The position numbers and the translations under genes were made by a program. A stretch of 64,000 nt of DNA from Francisella persica ATCC VR-331 (lineage in GTDB: Bacteria; Pseudomonadota; Gammaproteobacteria; Francisellales; Francisellaceae). The stretch lies in NCBI RefSeq assembly GCF_001653955.1, contig NZ_CP013022.1:558001-622000 (forward strand). Direction: 5' to 3'. Below, piece after piece: positions 10,719-22,317 of the stretch; position 1 is the stretch's first letter, and every line of letters begins with the position of its first letter. The notes under the pieces are model-generated. The model was not told where the DNA came from, ran no database searches, and was given only the letters and a program-made list of their open reading frames with translations.

Positions 10719-13208
10719 ATGGCAGAGATTACAGTTGGGCAGTTAGCACAGCAAACAAAAAAAGAAGTAGATGCACTACTAAAACAGCTTAAATCTTTTG
10801 GTATTGAAAAATCTAGTGAGAAAGATACATTAACTCCTGCAGAGATGAAAACTTTGTTAGAGAAGATCAAAAGTGCAAAAAATACCGTGACTAGAAAGAA
10901 AGTAACTTCAGTTAAGCTTGATGGTAAACATAAGATTAATGTTTCGGTTAAAAGAAAAAGACTAATTGCTAAAAGAGTAGAAGAACAAGAACCTGCTACA
11001 TCGGCGCAGGTACAAGAACTTAAAACTGTAGTTCAAGTTGCTCAGCCAATAGAAGTTATGAAAGAGCTAGAGTTGGTGGAAGATGAAATAAAAAAAACAG
11101 TTATAAAGGATAGTGGTTTCAAGATAACTGCAATGCCAGAAATTAAGGTTGAGGAAATTGTTGCCGAGAATGATGAAAAGCCAACTACTAACAATAAACA
11201 AGCTAAGAAAAAAACTACTAAGAAAGTTTTTTCTGAAGCTACACATACTAATACAAAGTATAAGCGTGATGAAGAGGAGAAAAAATCTAAAGCAAAGAAA
11301 ACTGGAGACAAAGGTTTCAAAAAAGCTACCCCGAGACAGCTTTCACAACTTGCTGGTGATATGGAGTCGTTTGATGAATTTGGTGCTAAAAAAGGTAAAC
11401 TAAAAGTGCCAAAAGTCAAAAAACAAGAATTTACCAAACCCGTTGAAAATACAATTAGGACTGTAGAAATTCGTGAAGGTGTTACTGTAAGTGAACTAGC
11501 ACAAAAAATGGCGATCAAAGGTGCAGAAATTGTTAAAGTGTTATTTAATATGGGTGTGATGGCGACAATTAACCAATCACTAGACCAAGACACAGCAATT
11601 TTGATTGTTGAAGAGATGGGGCATAGATATACTTTACTCAATGAGAATGCTCTTGAAGAAGCGGTAACAACAGTTGATAGAAGCTTATACAAGAAGATTT
11701 CTCGAGCTCCGGTTGTAACTATAATGGGACATGTTGATCATGGTAAAACATCTTTGCTAGACTATATCCGTAAAACACGAGTAGTTGCTGATGAGGCTGG
11801 TGGTATAACACAGCATATAGGAGCATATTCTGTTAAGACTGATAAAGGTTCTATTACATTTTTGGATACTCCAGGGCATGAAGCTTTTACTTCAATGCGT
11901 GCGCGTGGTGCTAAGATTACAGATATCGTAATTTTAGTTGTTGCTGCTGATGATGGTGTTATGCCTCAAACTGAAGAAGCAATTCAGCACGCTAAAGCAG
12001 CAATAGTACCAATTGTTGTTGCAGTGAATAAAATTGATAAGCCAGAAGCTGATCCTGATAAGGTGATTAGTGAGCTTGCACAAAGAAATGTAATTCCAGA
12101 ATCATGGGGCGGTGATGTAATGTTTGTAAATGTTTCTGCTAAGACTGGTGAAGGGGTTGCCGATCTATTAGATGCGGTACTTTTACAATCAGAAGTTTTA
12201 GAATTAGAGGCATTTGCTGAGGGCTTAGCTGAGGGTGTCGTAATTGAGTCACGTCTAGAAAAAGGTCGCGGTCCAGTCGCAACTGTACTTGTGCAAAATG
12301 GTAACCTTAAGCAAGGTGATAATATTTTATGTGGTACCGAATATGGTAGAGTAAGGGCTATGCATAATGATCTTGGGAAAAAGATAAAAGCAGCTGGTCC
12401 AGCTACCCCTGTTGAAATACTTGGTTTATCAGGTGTGCCAGCAGCAGGTGATGAGATGGTTGTGATTGAAAATGAAAAGAAAGCAAAAGAACTTGCAGCT
12501 CAGCGCTCACAGAAACAAAAAGAAGCTAAAGTTGCTCAAGAACAAGCACTTAAACTATCAAACATGTTTAATAGCATGGGTAAAGAAGGTGAACAGCAGG
12601 TACTTAAAATTATCCTTAAAGGTGATGTACAGGGTTCTGTTGAGGCAATTAGAGAGTCATTGCTTAAGCTTTCAACTAATGAGGTTAAGGTTGATATAAT
12701 TGTAAGTGGTATAGGAGCGATTACATCTTCAGATGTGACTTTGGCTGTAGCATCAACGGCGGTTGTTATAGGTTTTAATGTCCGTGCTGATAGTGCTGCT
12801 AAAAAACTTGCTGAAGCAGATGGTGTAGAATTACGTTATTACAACATTATTTATGATTTAATAGATGATGTTAAAAAAGCGATGTCTGGTTTACTTTCTC
12901 CAGAAATGAAAGAGCAAATTATTGGTATTGCTGAGGTTAGAGAAGTTTATCGTTCATCTAAATTTGGCTCAATTGCTGGATGTATGGTTGTGGAGGGTGT
13001 GGTTAAGCGTACTAATCCTATACGTGTTTTACGTAATAGTGTCGTTATTTACGAAGGTACACTAGAGTCGCTTAAGAGATTCAAAGATGATGCTAGTGAA
13101 GTCAAAAAAGGCTTAGAGTGTGGTATCGGTGTCAAAAACTACAGTGATGTACGTGAGGGTGACCAAATAGAGGTATTTGAGGTTATCGAGGTTACTAAGG
13201 AGTTGTAA
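10719..13208 (+). CDS. infB: Translation initiation factor IF-2
   Basis: This GTPase brings initiator tRNA to the 30S subunit and promotes subunit joining. It has 829 residues: an N-terminal IF2-N helix ([20 protein letters not shown]), a long lysine-rich linker, a second IF2-N-like region near residue 250 and the G domain with GHVDHGKT at residues 337-344, DTPGHE and NKID. Domains II to IV follow. An AGGAGAGG ribosome-binding site precedes the ATG. The stop is 2 bases before rbfA. Confidence 0.98.
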   Translation: MAEITVGQLAQQTKKEVDALLKQLKSFGIEKSSEKDTLTPAEMKTLLEKIKSAKNTVTRKKVTSVKLDGKHKINVSVKRKRLIAKRVEEQEPATSAQVQELKTVVQVAQPIEVMKELELVEDEIKKTVIKDSGFKITAMPEIKVEEIVAENDEKPTTNNKQAKKKTTKKVFSEATHTNTKYKRDEEEKKSKAKKTGDKGFKKATPRQLSQLAGDMESFDEFGAKKGKLKVPKVKKQEFTKPVENTIRTVEIREGVTVSELAQKMAIKGAEIVKVLFNMGVMATINQSLDQDTAILIVEEMGHRYTLLNENALEEAVTTVDRSLYKKISRAPVVTIMGHVDHGKTSLLDYIRKTRVVADEAGGITQHIGAYSVKTDKGSITFLDTPGHEAFTSMRARGAKITDIVILVVAADDGVMPQTEEAIQHAKAAIVPIVVAVNKIDKPEADPDKVISELAQRNVIPESWGGDVMFVNVSAKTGEGVADLLDAVLLQSEVLELEAFAEGLAEGVVIESRLEKGRGPVATVLVQNGNLKQGDNILCGTEYGRVRAMHNDLGKKIKAAGPATPVEILGLSGVPAAGDEMVVIENEKKAKELAAQRSQKQKEAKVAQEQALKLSNMFNSMGKEGEQQVLKIILKGDVQGSVEAIRESLLKLSTNEVKVDIIVSGIGAITSSDVTLAVASTAVVIGFNVRADSAAKKLAEADGVELRYYNIIYDLIDDVKKAMSGLLSPEMKEQIIGIAEVREVYRSSKFGSIAGCMVVEGVVKRTNPIRVLRNSVVIYEGTLESLKRFKDDASEVKKGLECGIGVKNYSDVREGDQIEVFEVIEVTKEL

Positions 13209-13210
13209 TT

Positions 13211-13642
13211 ATGGCTGCAGATGGTAGAGTACAAAGAGTTGCAAGTGAGCTTCATAAAGTTATATCTTTATTGCTGCGTACTAGAATAAAAGATACTAAG
13301 TTAGCCAGTGCAACTATTACAGAGGTTGATATTTCTAGTGATCTATCTTATGCAAAAGTATATTATACCTGCATCACTGTTGAGGATGCTGAATATATTG
13401 ACAAGGCATTTGAAAAATCAAAAGGTTTCTTTAGGTCATCTATAGCTAAGTCATTAAGCCTAAGAATTGTTCCAACCCTTAAGTTTATTTATGATACTTC
13501 GCTTGAGTATGGTATACAAATGGAAGAAAAAATCCAACAAGCACTCAATGCTGATTCAAAAATCATTAAGCAAGATGATAAATCTTTACAAGAAAACTAT
13601 AAGCACAACGATAAAGAAACTAAAGCTGAGAAGTTAAGGTAG
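13211..13642 (+). CDS. rbfA: Ribosome-binding factor A
   Basis: RbfA is a KH-like protein that binds the 30S subunit and assists 16S rRNA 5'-end maturation, especially in the cold. It is 143 residues; the family core runs to about residue 115 ([14 protein letters not shown], then VYYTC, then [19 protein letters not shown]). A charged lysine/asparagine-rich tail follows. The ATG is 2 bases after infB. In E. coli truB and rpsO follow; here hisS follows instead. Confidence 0.95.
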   Translation: MAADGRVQRVASELHKVISLLLRTRIKDTKLASATITEVDISSDLSYAKVYYTCITVEDAEYIDKAFEKSKGFFRSSIAKSLSLRIVPTLKFIYDTSLEYGIQMEEKIQQALNADSKIIKQDDKSLQENYKHNDKETKAEKLR

Positions 13643-13649
13643 GTAGCTT

Positions 13650-14936
13650 ATGAGTAAGCTTACTATTATTCGTGGATTTAATGATGTACTGCCGCTTGAT
13701 AGTTATAAATGGCAATTCTTAGAATCAAAAATAAAGCTCATACTTGATAGATATAAATATAACGAAACAAGGTTACCTGTTGTTGAGAAAAGTGAACTGT
13801 TTCACAGAAGTATTGGTGAAACTTCTGACATAGTTTCAAAAGAGACTTATGACTTTCAGGATCGTAATGGTGATAGTCTCACGTTACGTCCAGAAGGAAC
13901 AGCTGGTTGTATCAGAATGGTTATTGAAAATAATTTAGCTACTCGAGGTCAGACACAGAAGCTATGGTATTGTGGTCCCATGTTTCGCTATGAGCGTCCA
14001 CAAAAAGGTCGTTATAGACAATTTTATCAGCTTGGAGTCGAAGCTTATGGCTTCGATGGTATAGCTATTGATTTAGAGATTATTGCTGTTGCATGGAATC
14101 TTTTCAAAGACCTTGGAATTTCTGAGTATGTAACTTTAGAGTTAAATAGCCTTGGTTTGAGCCTTAACAGACAAGAGTATATTCAAGCGCTACTAGAATA
14201 CCTAAAACCATATCATGCTGAGCTTGATGAAGACTCTATCAAGAGGTTGGATAAGAATCCTCTAAGAATATTAGATTCTAAGATAGATAAGACACAAAAA
14301 ATCTTAGCAAATTCACCTAAACTTATTGATTTTATAGATCAAGATCTACGATTGAGATTTAAGCAAACTTGCCAATATTTAGATGCTTTAGGTGTTGTGT
14401 ATAAGATAAATCAAAATCTTGTTAGAGGTTTAGATTATTATAATGGTTTAGTTTTTGAATGGACTACTGACAAGCTTGGCTCACAAAGCGCAATCTGTGC
14501 AGGTGGTCGTTACGATAGTCTAATAGAAAACCTTGGTGGTCAGAAAACAGCTGCTATAGGTTTTGCTATAGGGATGGAGCGCTTGCTACTATTATTAGAA
14601 GATTTAGGTAAATTGCCTAAACAAGACAACCTTTGTGGTGTGTTTTTTTTATTAGACAGTAATCAGATTCATCGATCTTTAGTTATAGTTGAGAATATTC
14701 GCCAAGAGCTTCCTCAGCTTAAAATAGATATGGATCTAAAATTCGGTAGCTTCAAATCACAATTTAAGAAAGCTTATAAATCTGGAGCTAAAATTGCTAT
14801 AATAATTGGACAAGATGAGTTAGATAATGGGTTTGCTATTATAAAATATCTTCAGCAAGACAGAGAACAACAACAAGTTGCTTTTAATGACTTAATTAAT
14901 TTTTTAAAAAAGATAGAGGTATATGAAATTACATAA
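13650..14936 (+). CDS. hisS: Histidyl-tRNA synthetase
   Basis: This class II aminoacyl-tRNA synthetase charges tRNA-His. The 428 residues contain motif 2 ([13 protein letters not shown] and [21 protein letters not shown]), the histidine-specific motif [15 protein letters not shown], and motif 3 ([15 protein letters not shown]), then an anticodon-binding domain. It starts 7 bases after rbfA with an upstream AGGTAG. The last 14 bases overlap the start of the next gene, an MFS transporter. Confidence 0.97.
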   Translation: MSKLTIIRGFNDVLPLDSYKWQFLESKIKLILDRYKYNETRLPVVEKSELFHRSIGETSDIVSKETYDFQDRNGDSLTLRPEGTAGCIRMVIENNLATRGQTQKLWYCGPMFRYERPQKGRYRQFYQLGVEAYGFDGIAIDLEIIAVAWNLFKDLGISEYVTLELNSLGLSLNRQEYIQALLEYLKPYHAELDEDSIKRLDKNPLRILDSKIDKTQKILANSPKLIDFIDQDLRLRFKQTCQYLDALGVVYKINQNLVRGLDYYNGLVFEWTTDKLGSQSAICAGGRYDSLIENLGGQKTAAIGFAIGMERLLLLLEDLGKLPKQDNLCGVFFLLDSNQIHRSLVIVENIRQELPQLKIDMDLKFGSFKSQFKKAYKSGAKIAIIIGQDELDNGFAIIKYLQQDREQQQVAFNDLINFLKKIEVYEIT

Positions 14937-16221
14937 TATAAAAGGTTATGATTGGATTGTAGTTGGGTTAAGCTCATTTCTACTAATTGATAAATATATA
15001 ATGAATGTTTCTCCTAGCTTGATTACTAATGAGCTAATGAGTAGCTTTTCAATAAATGCTACTAAAATGAGTGCAATGGTCTCGCTATTTTTATGGTCTG
15101 TAGTGTTTTGTCAGTTTTTTGTTGCAGGACCTATCATTGATAAGTTAGGATTTAGAAAAGTAAGTTTTTTCTCATTAGTATTGTCTGCAGTGGGGTTATT
15201 ATTATTTGTGTTATCTGCAGATATCCATAGTTTTGCATTAGGGTGTATCTCAAGACTAATGATAGGTATCGGAGCTTCGTTTGCAACAGTTGGCTATATT
15301 AAAGCAGCTGCAGTATGGTTTGATCCACGCAAGTTTGCTTTTGTGTGTAGCTTTCTGATGACAGCAGCAATGACAGGTGCTTTGCTAGGCCAAGTGCCAC
15401 TAGTTTATCTAATTGAGCTTACAGGTTCATGGCATAGAGCATTAATTAGTTATGCTTGTTTTAGTATTGTTATAGCACTTTTATATTTAGCTTTAGTCAG
15501 AGACTATAACCCTGATGCTTCATATGCAAATCAAACAAAAGGTAATATTGAAACACTTACTGGAATAAATAAAGTTTTTTTAAATAAAAATAACTGGTAT
15601 CTTACTTTATATACTGGTCTTACTTTTACCACAATAGACGTTTTTGGTGGAATTTGGGGTAATAACTATTTTAGAGAGTTATATAGTATCCCAGCAAAAG
15701 ATGCATCCTATATTGTTTCGATGATGTTTTTAGGCCTTGCGATTGGTTCACCTATAATTGGTAAGCTCTCAGAGAAATTTAATAATAGAGTTGGGATTAT
15801 GGTTGTCTTTCATATTATCGCAACAATTTCACTAGCTGTAGTTCTAAAATTTAAGCTTACACCAATAATATCTGGAGTTTTACTATTTATTTTTGGCTTT
15901 TGCTTAGGTATATATATGCTAGCTTTTGCGATTGGGAATCGTATAAATCCAGTGGTGGTTGCTGCAACAGTAGCTGCCTTGATAAATACTGGTGAGCCTT
16001 TATTAGGTGCTTTATTTGATCTATTAATAGGTCATTTATTAGATTTGACATGGGCAGGTCAGTATATAGATGTGCAAAATCATATTAGTACTATAGCTTT
16101 AGAAGGAGCACATAGATATTTTCATATAAATGCTTATCAACATGCTTTTTTAATACTTGTATTTAGCATGATCATATCATTCTTCTTGCTGATTTTAGTA
16201 AAAGATAAAGAAGTTAAATAG
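14923..16221 (+). CDS. MFS transporter of the Francisella phagosomal transporter (Fpt) type
   Basis: This is a 432-residue inner-membrane protein with about 12 predicted transmembrane helices and MFS features: [11 protein letters not shown] in the loop between helices 2 and 3, and [25 protein letters not shown] around helices 4-5. It is strikingly similar to the minus-strand transporter at 18216-19520 (shared features such as [38 protein letters not shown] and the GLCLGIYMLSFAIGN region). Known Fpt-family members import amino acids or other nutrients during intracellular growth; the substrate here is unknown. Its start overlaps hisS by 14 bases, suggesting coupled translation. Confidence 0.85.
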   Translation: MKLHNIKGYDWIVVGLSSFLLIDKYIMNVSPSLITNELMSSFSINATKMSAMVSLFLWSVVFCQFFVAGPIIDKLGFRKVSFFSLVLSAVGLLLFVLSADIHSFALGCISRLMIGIGASFATVGYIKAAAVWFDPRKFAFVCSFLMTAAMTGALLGQVPLVYLIELTGSWHRALISYACFSIVIALLYLALVRDYNPDASYANQTKGNIETLTGINKVFLNKNNWYLTLYTGLTFTTIDVFGGIWGNNYFRELYSIPAKDASYIVSMMFLGLAIGSPIIGKLSEKFNNRVGIMVVFHIIATISLAVVLKFKLTPIISGVLLFIFGFCLGIYMLAFAIGNRINPVVVAATVAALINTGEPLLGALFDLLIGHLLDLTWAGQYIDVQNHISTIALEGAHRYFHINAYQHAFLILVFSMIISFFLLILVKDKEVK

Positions 16222-16223
16222 AA

Positions 16224-17291
16224 ATGAAACTCGAAAATATTTATCTTCAAAGAATTCGTGAACTTGACTTAAGAGTAGATTCTTTGCAACTTGAGGCTAT
16301 TAGACGGTTGCAAGAAATAGTAAATCAACTCAATTCAAAAAAAAATTATAAGTTGAGGTTGTTTAACAAATCTTTTTATCCTTGTATCAAAGGATTATAT
16401 ATGTGGGGTGGTGTAGGTCGTGGTAAGACCTTTGTAATGGATATCTTTTATAATAACCTCACAATAAAGAATAAAAAAAGGCAGCACTTTTCACATTTTA
16501 TGAAAAACATTCATACGCAACTTAGAAAATATCAGGGGGAAAAAAAACTAATTTCAAAAGTTGCTTATGACATGGCGAAACAAACACAAGTTATATGTTT
16601 TGATGAATTCTTTGTTGAAGATATTGCTGATGCTATGATCTTAGGTAGCATTTTTACCGAGTTATTTAAGTTTGGTGTGGTGTTGGTAGCAACCTCAAAC
16701 ATAGAGCCAGAAAAACTTTATAAGAATGGTTTGCAACGCGAATTGTTCTTACCTGCTATCGATATTTTACTTAAAAATGTTGATGTACTAAATTTAGATT
16801 CTGGGGTTGATTATAGGTTTCGTTTGCCTACTGAGTATCTAAATTATCTCTATCCATACAATGAGCATAATCGTAAAAATTTCTTTGATAAATTCTTCCT
16901 TAGAAATAGTTATTTTGATAAAGATCTTAGTATACGAGTCTTAGCTAGGGATATTCCAACAATATTGCTAAGTCATAGAGATGTTTGTTTTGATTTTAAG
17001 GTTATTTGTGGTGATGGTAGAAGTGCTCATGATTATATAGAAATTTGTGATACATATGAACAGCTTTTTATCTATAATATAGTTGGGTTTTATCATCATA
17101 ATGAAGATATGGCTAGACGCTTTATTGCATTAATAGATGAGTTTTATGATCAGAATAAAAAGGTTGTGATTCTTGCTAATTGTGATTTTAAGGACTTGTA
17201 TAATGGCGAAAGACTCAAGTTTGAGTTTAAACGGACTATAAGCCGATTAAATGATATGCAGAACTCACAGTTTGGAGTTATAGATGAATAA
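16224..17291 (+). CDS. zapE: ZapE / AFG1-like ATPase
   Basis: This predicted cytoplasmic AFG1-family P-loop ATPase has 355 residues. ZapE in E. coli associates with the division ring under stress or low oxygen. Walker A is GGVGRGKT (residues 62-69) and Walker B is ICFDEF with Asp127-Glu128. The arginine-bearing motif VATSNIEPEKLYKNGLQR follows, as in the family. The ATG is 2 bases after the MFS stop and the last 8 bases overlap rluC, so it sits within a tight cluster. Confidence 0.9.
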   Translation: MKLENIYLQRIRELDLRVDSLQLEAIRRLQEIVNQLNSKKNYKLRLFNKSFYPCIKGLYMWGGVGRGKTFVMDIFYNNLTIKNKKRQHFSHFMKNIHTQLRKYQGEKKLISKVAYDMAKQTQVICFDEFFVEDIADAMILGSIFTELFKFGVVLVATSNIEPEKLYKNGLQRELFLPAIDILLKNVDVLNLDSGVDYRFRLPTEYLNYLYPYNEHNRKNFFDKFFLRNSYFDKDLSIRVLARDIPTILLSHRDVCFDFKVICGDGRSAHDYIEICDTYEQLFIYNIVGFYHHNEDMARRFIALIDEFYDQNKKVVILANCDFKDLYNGERLKFEFKRTISRLNDMQNSQFGVIDE

Positions 17292-18213
17292 GGTTGAGTT
17301 TATTGAGGTTACAGATGATGTCATAGACCAGCGTATTGATAACTTTCTGTTAAGTAGATTTTCTCAGCTACCTAAATCTTTAATTTATCGCTGGATTCGT
17401 AAAGGTCAACTACGTGTAAATAAAAAAAGAGTTAAGCAGACATCACGCGTAAGAGAGGGAGATATTGTAAGAGTACCACCATTTAGTTTAGAAGAAGGTG
17501 CTAAATCAATAAAAGTCTCACAGTCACATCTAGATTTCTTGGAACAGCGTATTCTTTATGAGAATGATGAATATATAATAGTTGATAAACCATCAGGCAT
17601 GGCAGTACATGGTGGCTCTGGAGTTAATTCAGGATTAGTTGAGCGTTTAAGGCAGCTACGTCCTAAAGTTAGACGTTTAGACTTAGTGCATAGGCTTGAT
17701 AAAGAAACATCTGGGTGTGTACTTTTAGCAAAAAAACATAGCTCTTTGGTATATTTCTTTGATATCTTCAAGCAACGCAAAGTTAATAAGGTTTATTATG
17801 CGATAGTTCATGGCTACTGGGATAAAAAAATCACTACAATAGATTTACCTTTAAAAAGAATCAAAACTAAAGATGATCAAAGAGTTGTTAAAGTTGATAA
17901 TAAAGATGGGAAACAGGCTTTAACTAAGATTGTATCAATTCGGCATTTACAAGGAGGCTTTAGTCTACTTGAGATAAAACTAGAAACAGGTAGAACTCAT
18001 CAAATTAGAGTGCATACAAAAGCTATCGGTCATCCTATTGTTGCAGATAAGAAATATGGCTTTGCTACTAAAGATCAATTGTTGTTAGACAAGGGAATTG
18101 ATAAGCTATTATTACATGCTGGTAATTTAGAGTTCTATGATGAAAAGCAAAACAAGCAAATATCAGTAACAGCAGCTTTAGATTCTAGATTTGAAAAATT
18201 TATGCAAGAGTAG
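17284..18213 (+). CDS. rluC: 23S rRNA pseudouridine synthase RluC
   Basis: This enzyme converts specific uridines of 23S rRNA (positions 955, 2504 and 2580 in E. coli) to pseudouridine. It has 309 residues: an S4 RNA-binding domain (LPKSLIYRWIRKGQLRVNKK) and the catalytic domain with HRLDKETSG, where the catalytic residue is Asp139. The DKPSGMAVHGGSGVNSG stretch favours RluC over RluD. The start overlaps zapE by 8 bases. It converges with the minus-strand transporter, 2 bases between stops. Confidence 0.94.
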   Translation: MNKVEFIEVTDDVIDQRIDNFLLSRFSQLPKSLIYRWIRKGQLRVNKKRVKQTSRVREGDIVRVPPFSLEEGAKSIKVSQSHLDFLEQRILYENDEYIIVDKPSGMAVHGGSGVNSGLVERLRQLRPKVRRLDLVHRLDKETSGCVLLAKKHSSLVYFFDIFKQRKVNKVYYAIVHGYWDKKITTIDLPLKRIKTKDDQRVVKVDNKDGKQALTKIVSIRHLQGGFSLLEIKLETGRTHQIRVHTKAIGHPIVADKKYGFATKDQLLLDKGIDKLLLHAGNLEFYDEKQNKQISVTAALDSRFEKFMQE

Positions 18214-18215
18214 AA

Positions 18216-19520
18216 TTAATCTTTATTATCTTTTATCATAATTAATATTACAAGCGAAGCAATCATACTTGCAACTAGAGTTGTAAATGCAAAATGGTAT
18301 GAGTTTAATTCAAAGTATTTAATATCAGCAGAACTAGTATATTGAGAAACAATTTCTCCTGTTTTATTTATGTACTTGCCAGTCCATGACCAATCTAGGA
18401 AATATCCTATAAGTGGGTCAAATATTGCACCTAATAAAGGTTCACCTGTATTTATGAAAGCAGCAACAGTTGCTGTTATTACTATAGGATTTATAAGGTT
18501 TCCTATAGCAAATGAAAGCATATAGATTCCTAAACATAGACCAAAGATAAACAACATTATTGCTGATATTGTAGCGCTTGTTTTTGTCAATAAAACAAAG
18601 CTGAGTGCTATAGTACCAATTATATGAAAGAATATCATCACTTCTTTTCTACTATCAAGGATTTCAGATAATTTGCCAATAATTGGCGATCCAATAGCCA
18701 TACCGATAAAAATCATCGAGATTATACTAGCAGCTTCTTCTCTTGAGATATGATATGCTTCTCTGAAATAAGCATTACCCCAGAAACCAGCAAAAGCATC
18801 AACTGCCGTAAAGCTTAAGCCGACATAAAATGTCAAGAGCCAGTTATTTTTATTTTTGATGACTTCTTTAAGAGCATATAGAGTTTTTATCTGATTACTA
18901 GGCGAGCTAGCTCCTGGTTGTTTAGGATTAAAATCGCGCACAACAATATAGTAAACTACAGCAATCAGTAAGCTAGCTACAGAAAATAGTAGCATAGCTG
19001 TTTTCCAATCACCACAGAGTGTTATTAGATAAGCTAGCGGAGCTTGGGCACATAGCGCACCAATCATTGCTGCTGTAGCAAGGAAACTCGCAGCAAAAGC
19101 AAATTTGCGTGGTTCAAACCACACTGAGACAGCTTTGAGATAGGATATAGTAGCAAAGGATACACCTAAACCAGTGGTTATCCTTGCGATGTATGCCATA
19201 CTTAGACTACCTAAGTTTGCTGCAACAATAAATAATATAATGCCAGTGGCAGAAATTGTGATTGAAATTGAGTTAATTAGTCTAAAGCCAAATTTATCGA
19301 GAATTGGTCCAGCTAAAAAGAGTTGGCAGATAATTATAGACCAAAAAAATGCTGAACCTAAAGCTCCTGTTTGTGTAGCATTAGTACCAAAGCTAGACAT
19401 CATATCATCAGTGATTAGACTTGGAAATACTTGCATTACATACTTGTCAAATAGTAAAAATGAGCTAAGTATTATTATTATCCATGCATAGCCACGTATA
19501 TTATATATCCCTTGTTCCAT
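18216..19520 (-). CDS. MFS transporter, Fpt type; possible isoleucine transporter IleP orthologue
   Basis: This 434-residue inner-membrane MFS protein has about 12 predicted helices and is a close paralogue of the transporter at 14923-16221. Motifs include GPILDKFGFR (helix 2-3 loop), ARITTGLGVSFATISYLKAVSVWFEPRKF and LCLGIYMLSFAIGNLINP. Its place, divergent from the atp operon, matches what I recall of the F. novicida isoleucine transporter IleP; that assignment comes from memory of synteny and is not tested here. It lies back to back with atpI, with 122 bases between the two starts. Confidence 0.82.
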   Translation of the reverse strand: MEQGIYNIRGYAWIIIILSSFLLFDKYVMQVFPSLITDDMMSSFGTNATQTGALGSAFFWSIIICQLFLAGPILDKFGFRLINSISITISATGIILFIVAANLGSLSMAYIARITTGLGVSFATISYLKAVSVWFEPRKFAFAASFLATAAMIGALCAQAPLAYLITLCGDWKTAMLLFSVASLLIAVVYYIVVRDFNPKQPGASSPSNQIKTLYALKEVIKNKNNWLLTFYVGLSFTAVDAFAGFWGNAYFREAYHISREEAASIISMIFIGMAIGSPIIGKLSEILDSRKEVMIFFHIIGTIALSFVLLTKTSATISAIMLFIFGLCLGIYMLSFAIGNLINPIVITATVAAFINTGEPLLGAIFDPLIGYFLDWSWTGKYINKTGEIVSQYTSSADIKYFELNSYHFAFTTLVASMIASLVILIMIKDNKD

Positions 19521-19596
19521 ATGCCATTAATTCAGATAGTGTGAAACTTAATTTTATGTTCCAAAGTTCTATAAATCAAGCGTTAAAGCTTTTTCT

Positions 19597-19624
19597 TTGT
19601 TAATATTGGCTTTTTTGGTATGAT
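19597..19624 (+). promoter_or_regulatory. candidate promoter for the atp operon
   Basis: TTGTTA (19597-19602) and an extended -10, TGG then TATGAT (19619-19624), are spaced 16 bases apart in the gap between the divergent transporter and atpI. Transcription would begin about 12 bases before the atpI ATG at 19643, leaving a short leader. A later in-frame ATG at 19658 is an alternative start for atpI. Confidence 0.45.
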
Positions 19625-19642
19625 AAGGTGATGTTTTGATTA

Positions 19643-20029
19643 ATGAGACTGACGTATATGTTAGCAAATATTAGGATTTATACCAAAAAAATTATTTTAC
19701 TTCAATTAATATTGGCATTAGTTGGTTATTTTGTTACTTTAGTATTTTATGGTCATGTTTATGCTAATTCACTTTTAATAGGATCATTAACAATGTTTTT
19801 AGCTAATTTTGTGTTTTTTTTCAGACTACTTATAAATAAGCAGTTCAGCCCATGGGCTGAAATAGTGATATTTTATCTTAGCGAGCTTCTGAAACTAAGC
19901 ACTATAGCACTGCTGACGATATTGTTAGCAATTTATATAAAACCGAAATTATTTTCTTACATTTTTGGTTTAGTTTTGTTACAATTAACTGTGTGTTTTT
20001 ATGCCTATCTTGTTCAAAAGGTGAGATAG
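19643..20029 (+). CDS. atpI: ATP synthase protein I (AtpI-like)
   Basis: This small membrane protein (128 residues) has four predicted transmembrane helices and lies first in the atp operon, 58 bases before atpB. AtpI is thought to assist assembly of the c-ring but is not part of the final enzyme. The sequence is poorly conserved, as usual for the family; the call rests on size, topology and position. The true start could be the Met at 19658. Confidence 0.8.
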   Translation: MRLTYMLANIRIYTKKIILLQLILALVGYFVTLVFYGHVYANSLLIGSLTMFLANFVFFFRLLINKQFSPWAEIVIFYLSELLKLSTIALLTILLAIYIKPKLFSYIFGLVLLQLTVCFYAYLVQKVR

Positions 20030-20087
20030 GTTTAATTTAAGTGGTTATATAAAAAATAGATAGCATAATACTGGTGGAATATAATAA

Positions 20088-20879
<792 letters not shown>

Positions 20880-20927
20880 GTTTAAACAAACTTAAAAATA
20901 AATCTTTAAATAAAACAGGAGAAATAA

Positions 20928-21236
<309 letters not shown>

Positions 21237-21280
21237 TTAAACAATAAAATCATAAGTTTCATTATGTAAAGGATAAGTAA

Positions 21281-21751
21281 ATGGATATTAATATAACTCT
21301 AATAGGGCAAATGATAACATTTGCAATCTTTGTTGGATTTACAATGAAGTTTGTATGGCCTCCGCTACGTAAGGCTTTAGAAGAGCGTAGAGAAAAGATC
21401 GCTGAAGGTCTAGCATCTGCTGATAGAGCATCTAGAGAGCGAGAGGTTGCTAAAAGACAATCTGCAGAGATTTTGCGTGAAGCTAAGGCTAAGGCAACTG
21501 AAATAGTTGAAAATGCTTATGTAAGGGCCCATAAGGTTGATGAGCAAGCAAAAGAGGAGGCTATTGCGGCTGCTGATAAGATCAAAAGTATGGCTATTGC
21601 TGAAATAGAGCAAGAAAAGATTAAAGCAAAAGAGCAACTTAAGCAAGAACTTGTTAGTCTAGCTATAGCAGCTGCTAGCAAAATCATAGCAGTAAGTGTT
21701 GATGAAGAAGCTAGTAGAAAAGTTTTAGAAGACTTTTTAGAAAAAGTATAA
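21281..21751 (+). CDS. atpF: F1Fo ATP synthase subunit b
   Basis: This peripheral-stalk subunit has 156 residues: one N-terminal membrane helix (about residues 5-25) containing the [16 protein letters not shown] motif just after it, then a long charged dimerising coiled coil rich in Ala, Glu and Lys. The length is the same as in E. coli. It links subunit a to the F1 head through delta. Located between atpE and atpH with short gaps. Confidence 0.96.
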   Translation: MDINITLIGQMITFAIFVGFTMKFVWPPLRKALEERREKIAEGLASADRASREREVAKRQSAEILREAKAKATEIVENAYVRAHKVDEQAKEEAIAAADKIKSMAIAEIEQEKIKAKEQLKQELVSLAIAAASKIIAVSVDEEASRKVLEDFLEKV

Positions 21752-21772
21752 TTGATTAAATAAGGTAGACAA

Positions 21773-22297
21773 ATGACAAATATAAGTGTGATTGCGAAAC
21801 CATATGCTAAAGCAGCATTTGAGTTTGCAAATGAACATAACCTACTACGACAATGGTCTAAGTTGCTTAAAACATTTTCTGAGTTAATCAAAGATAGCTC
21901 TGTGGCTGAAATTATATCTAATCCTATTATGTCTCAGATTGAGATTATCAATGCTTTTAAAAAACAATTGGATGAAAGCTTTTTAAATTTTCTTACTTTG
22001 ATAGCTGAAAATAAAAAGTTGTCAATAATGCCAGAAATAGCAAACCAATTTGAGTCTATTAAAAATATCCATAACAATATTAAAGTGGCTGATGTTACTT
22101 TAGCTTATGCTACAAATAAAAACATCTTGGATGGCTTGAAAGCTAGTTTGGAGAGGAGATTTTGCTGCACTATTGATATGCATATAAATATCGATCCAGC
22201 GATAGTTGGTGGGGTAGTGGTCAAGGTTGGAGATACAGTTATTGATAGTTCAGTATCTGGCCATTTAGATAAATTAAAAAGTATTTTGTTATCATAA
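21773..22297 (+). CDS. atpH: F1Fo ATP synthase subunit delta
   Basis: This stalk subunit binds the top of F1 and subunit b. The 174 residues include the N-terminal helical signature [14 protein letters not shown] and the C-terminal family signature [21 protein letters not shown]. The length is close to the 177 of E. coli. It starts 21 bases after atpF and atpA follows 20 bases later. Confidence 0.96.
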   Translation: MTNISVIAKPYAKAAFEFANEHNLLRQWSKLLKTFSELIKDSSVAEIISNPIMSQIEIINAFKKQLDESFLNFLTLIAENKKLSIMPEIANQFESIKNIHNNIKVADVTLAYATNKNILDGLKASLERRFCCTIDMHINIDPAIVGGVVVKVGDTVIDSSVSGHLDKLKSILLS

Positions 22298-22317
22298 AAT
22301 TTATAGGAAGTGAGCTT

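Noticed and set aside
11042-11692. 216-residue open frame antisense to infB
   Set aside because: It lies wholly inside the lysine-rich linker of IF-2, is low-complexity Ser/Leu-rich and has no family-like motif or ribosome-binding site.
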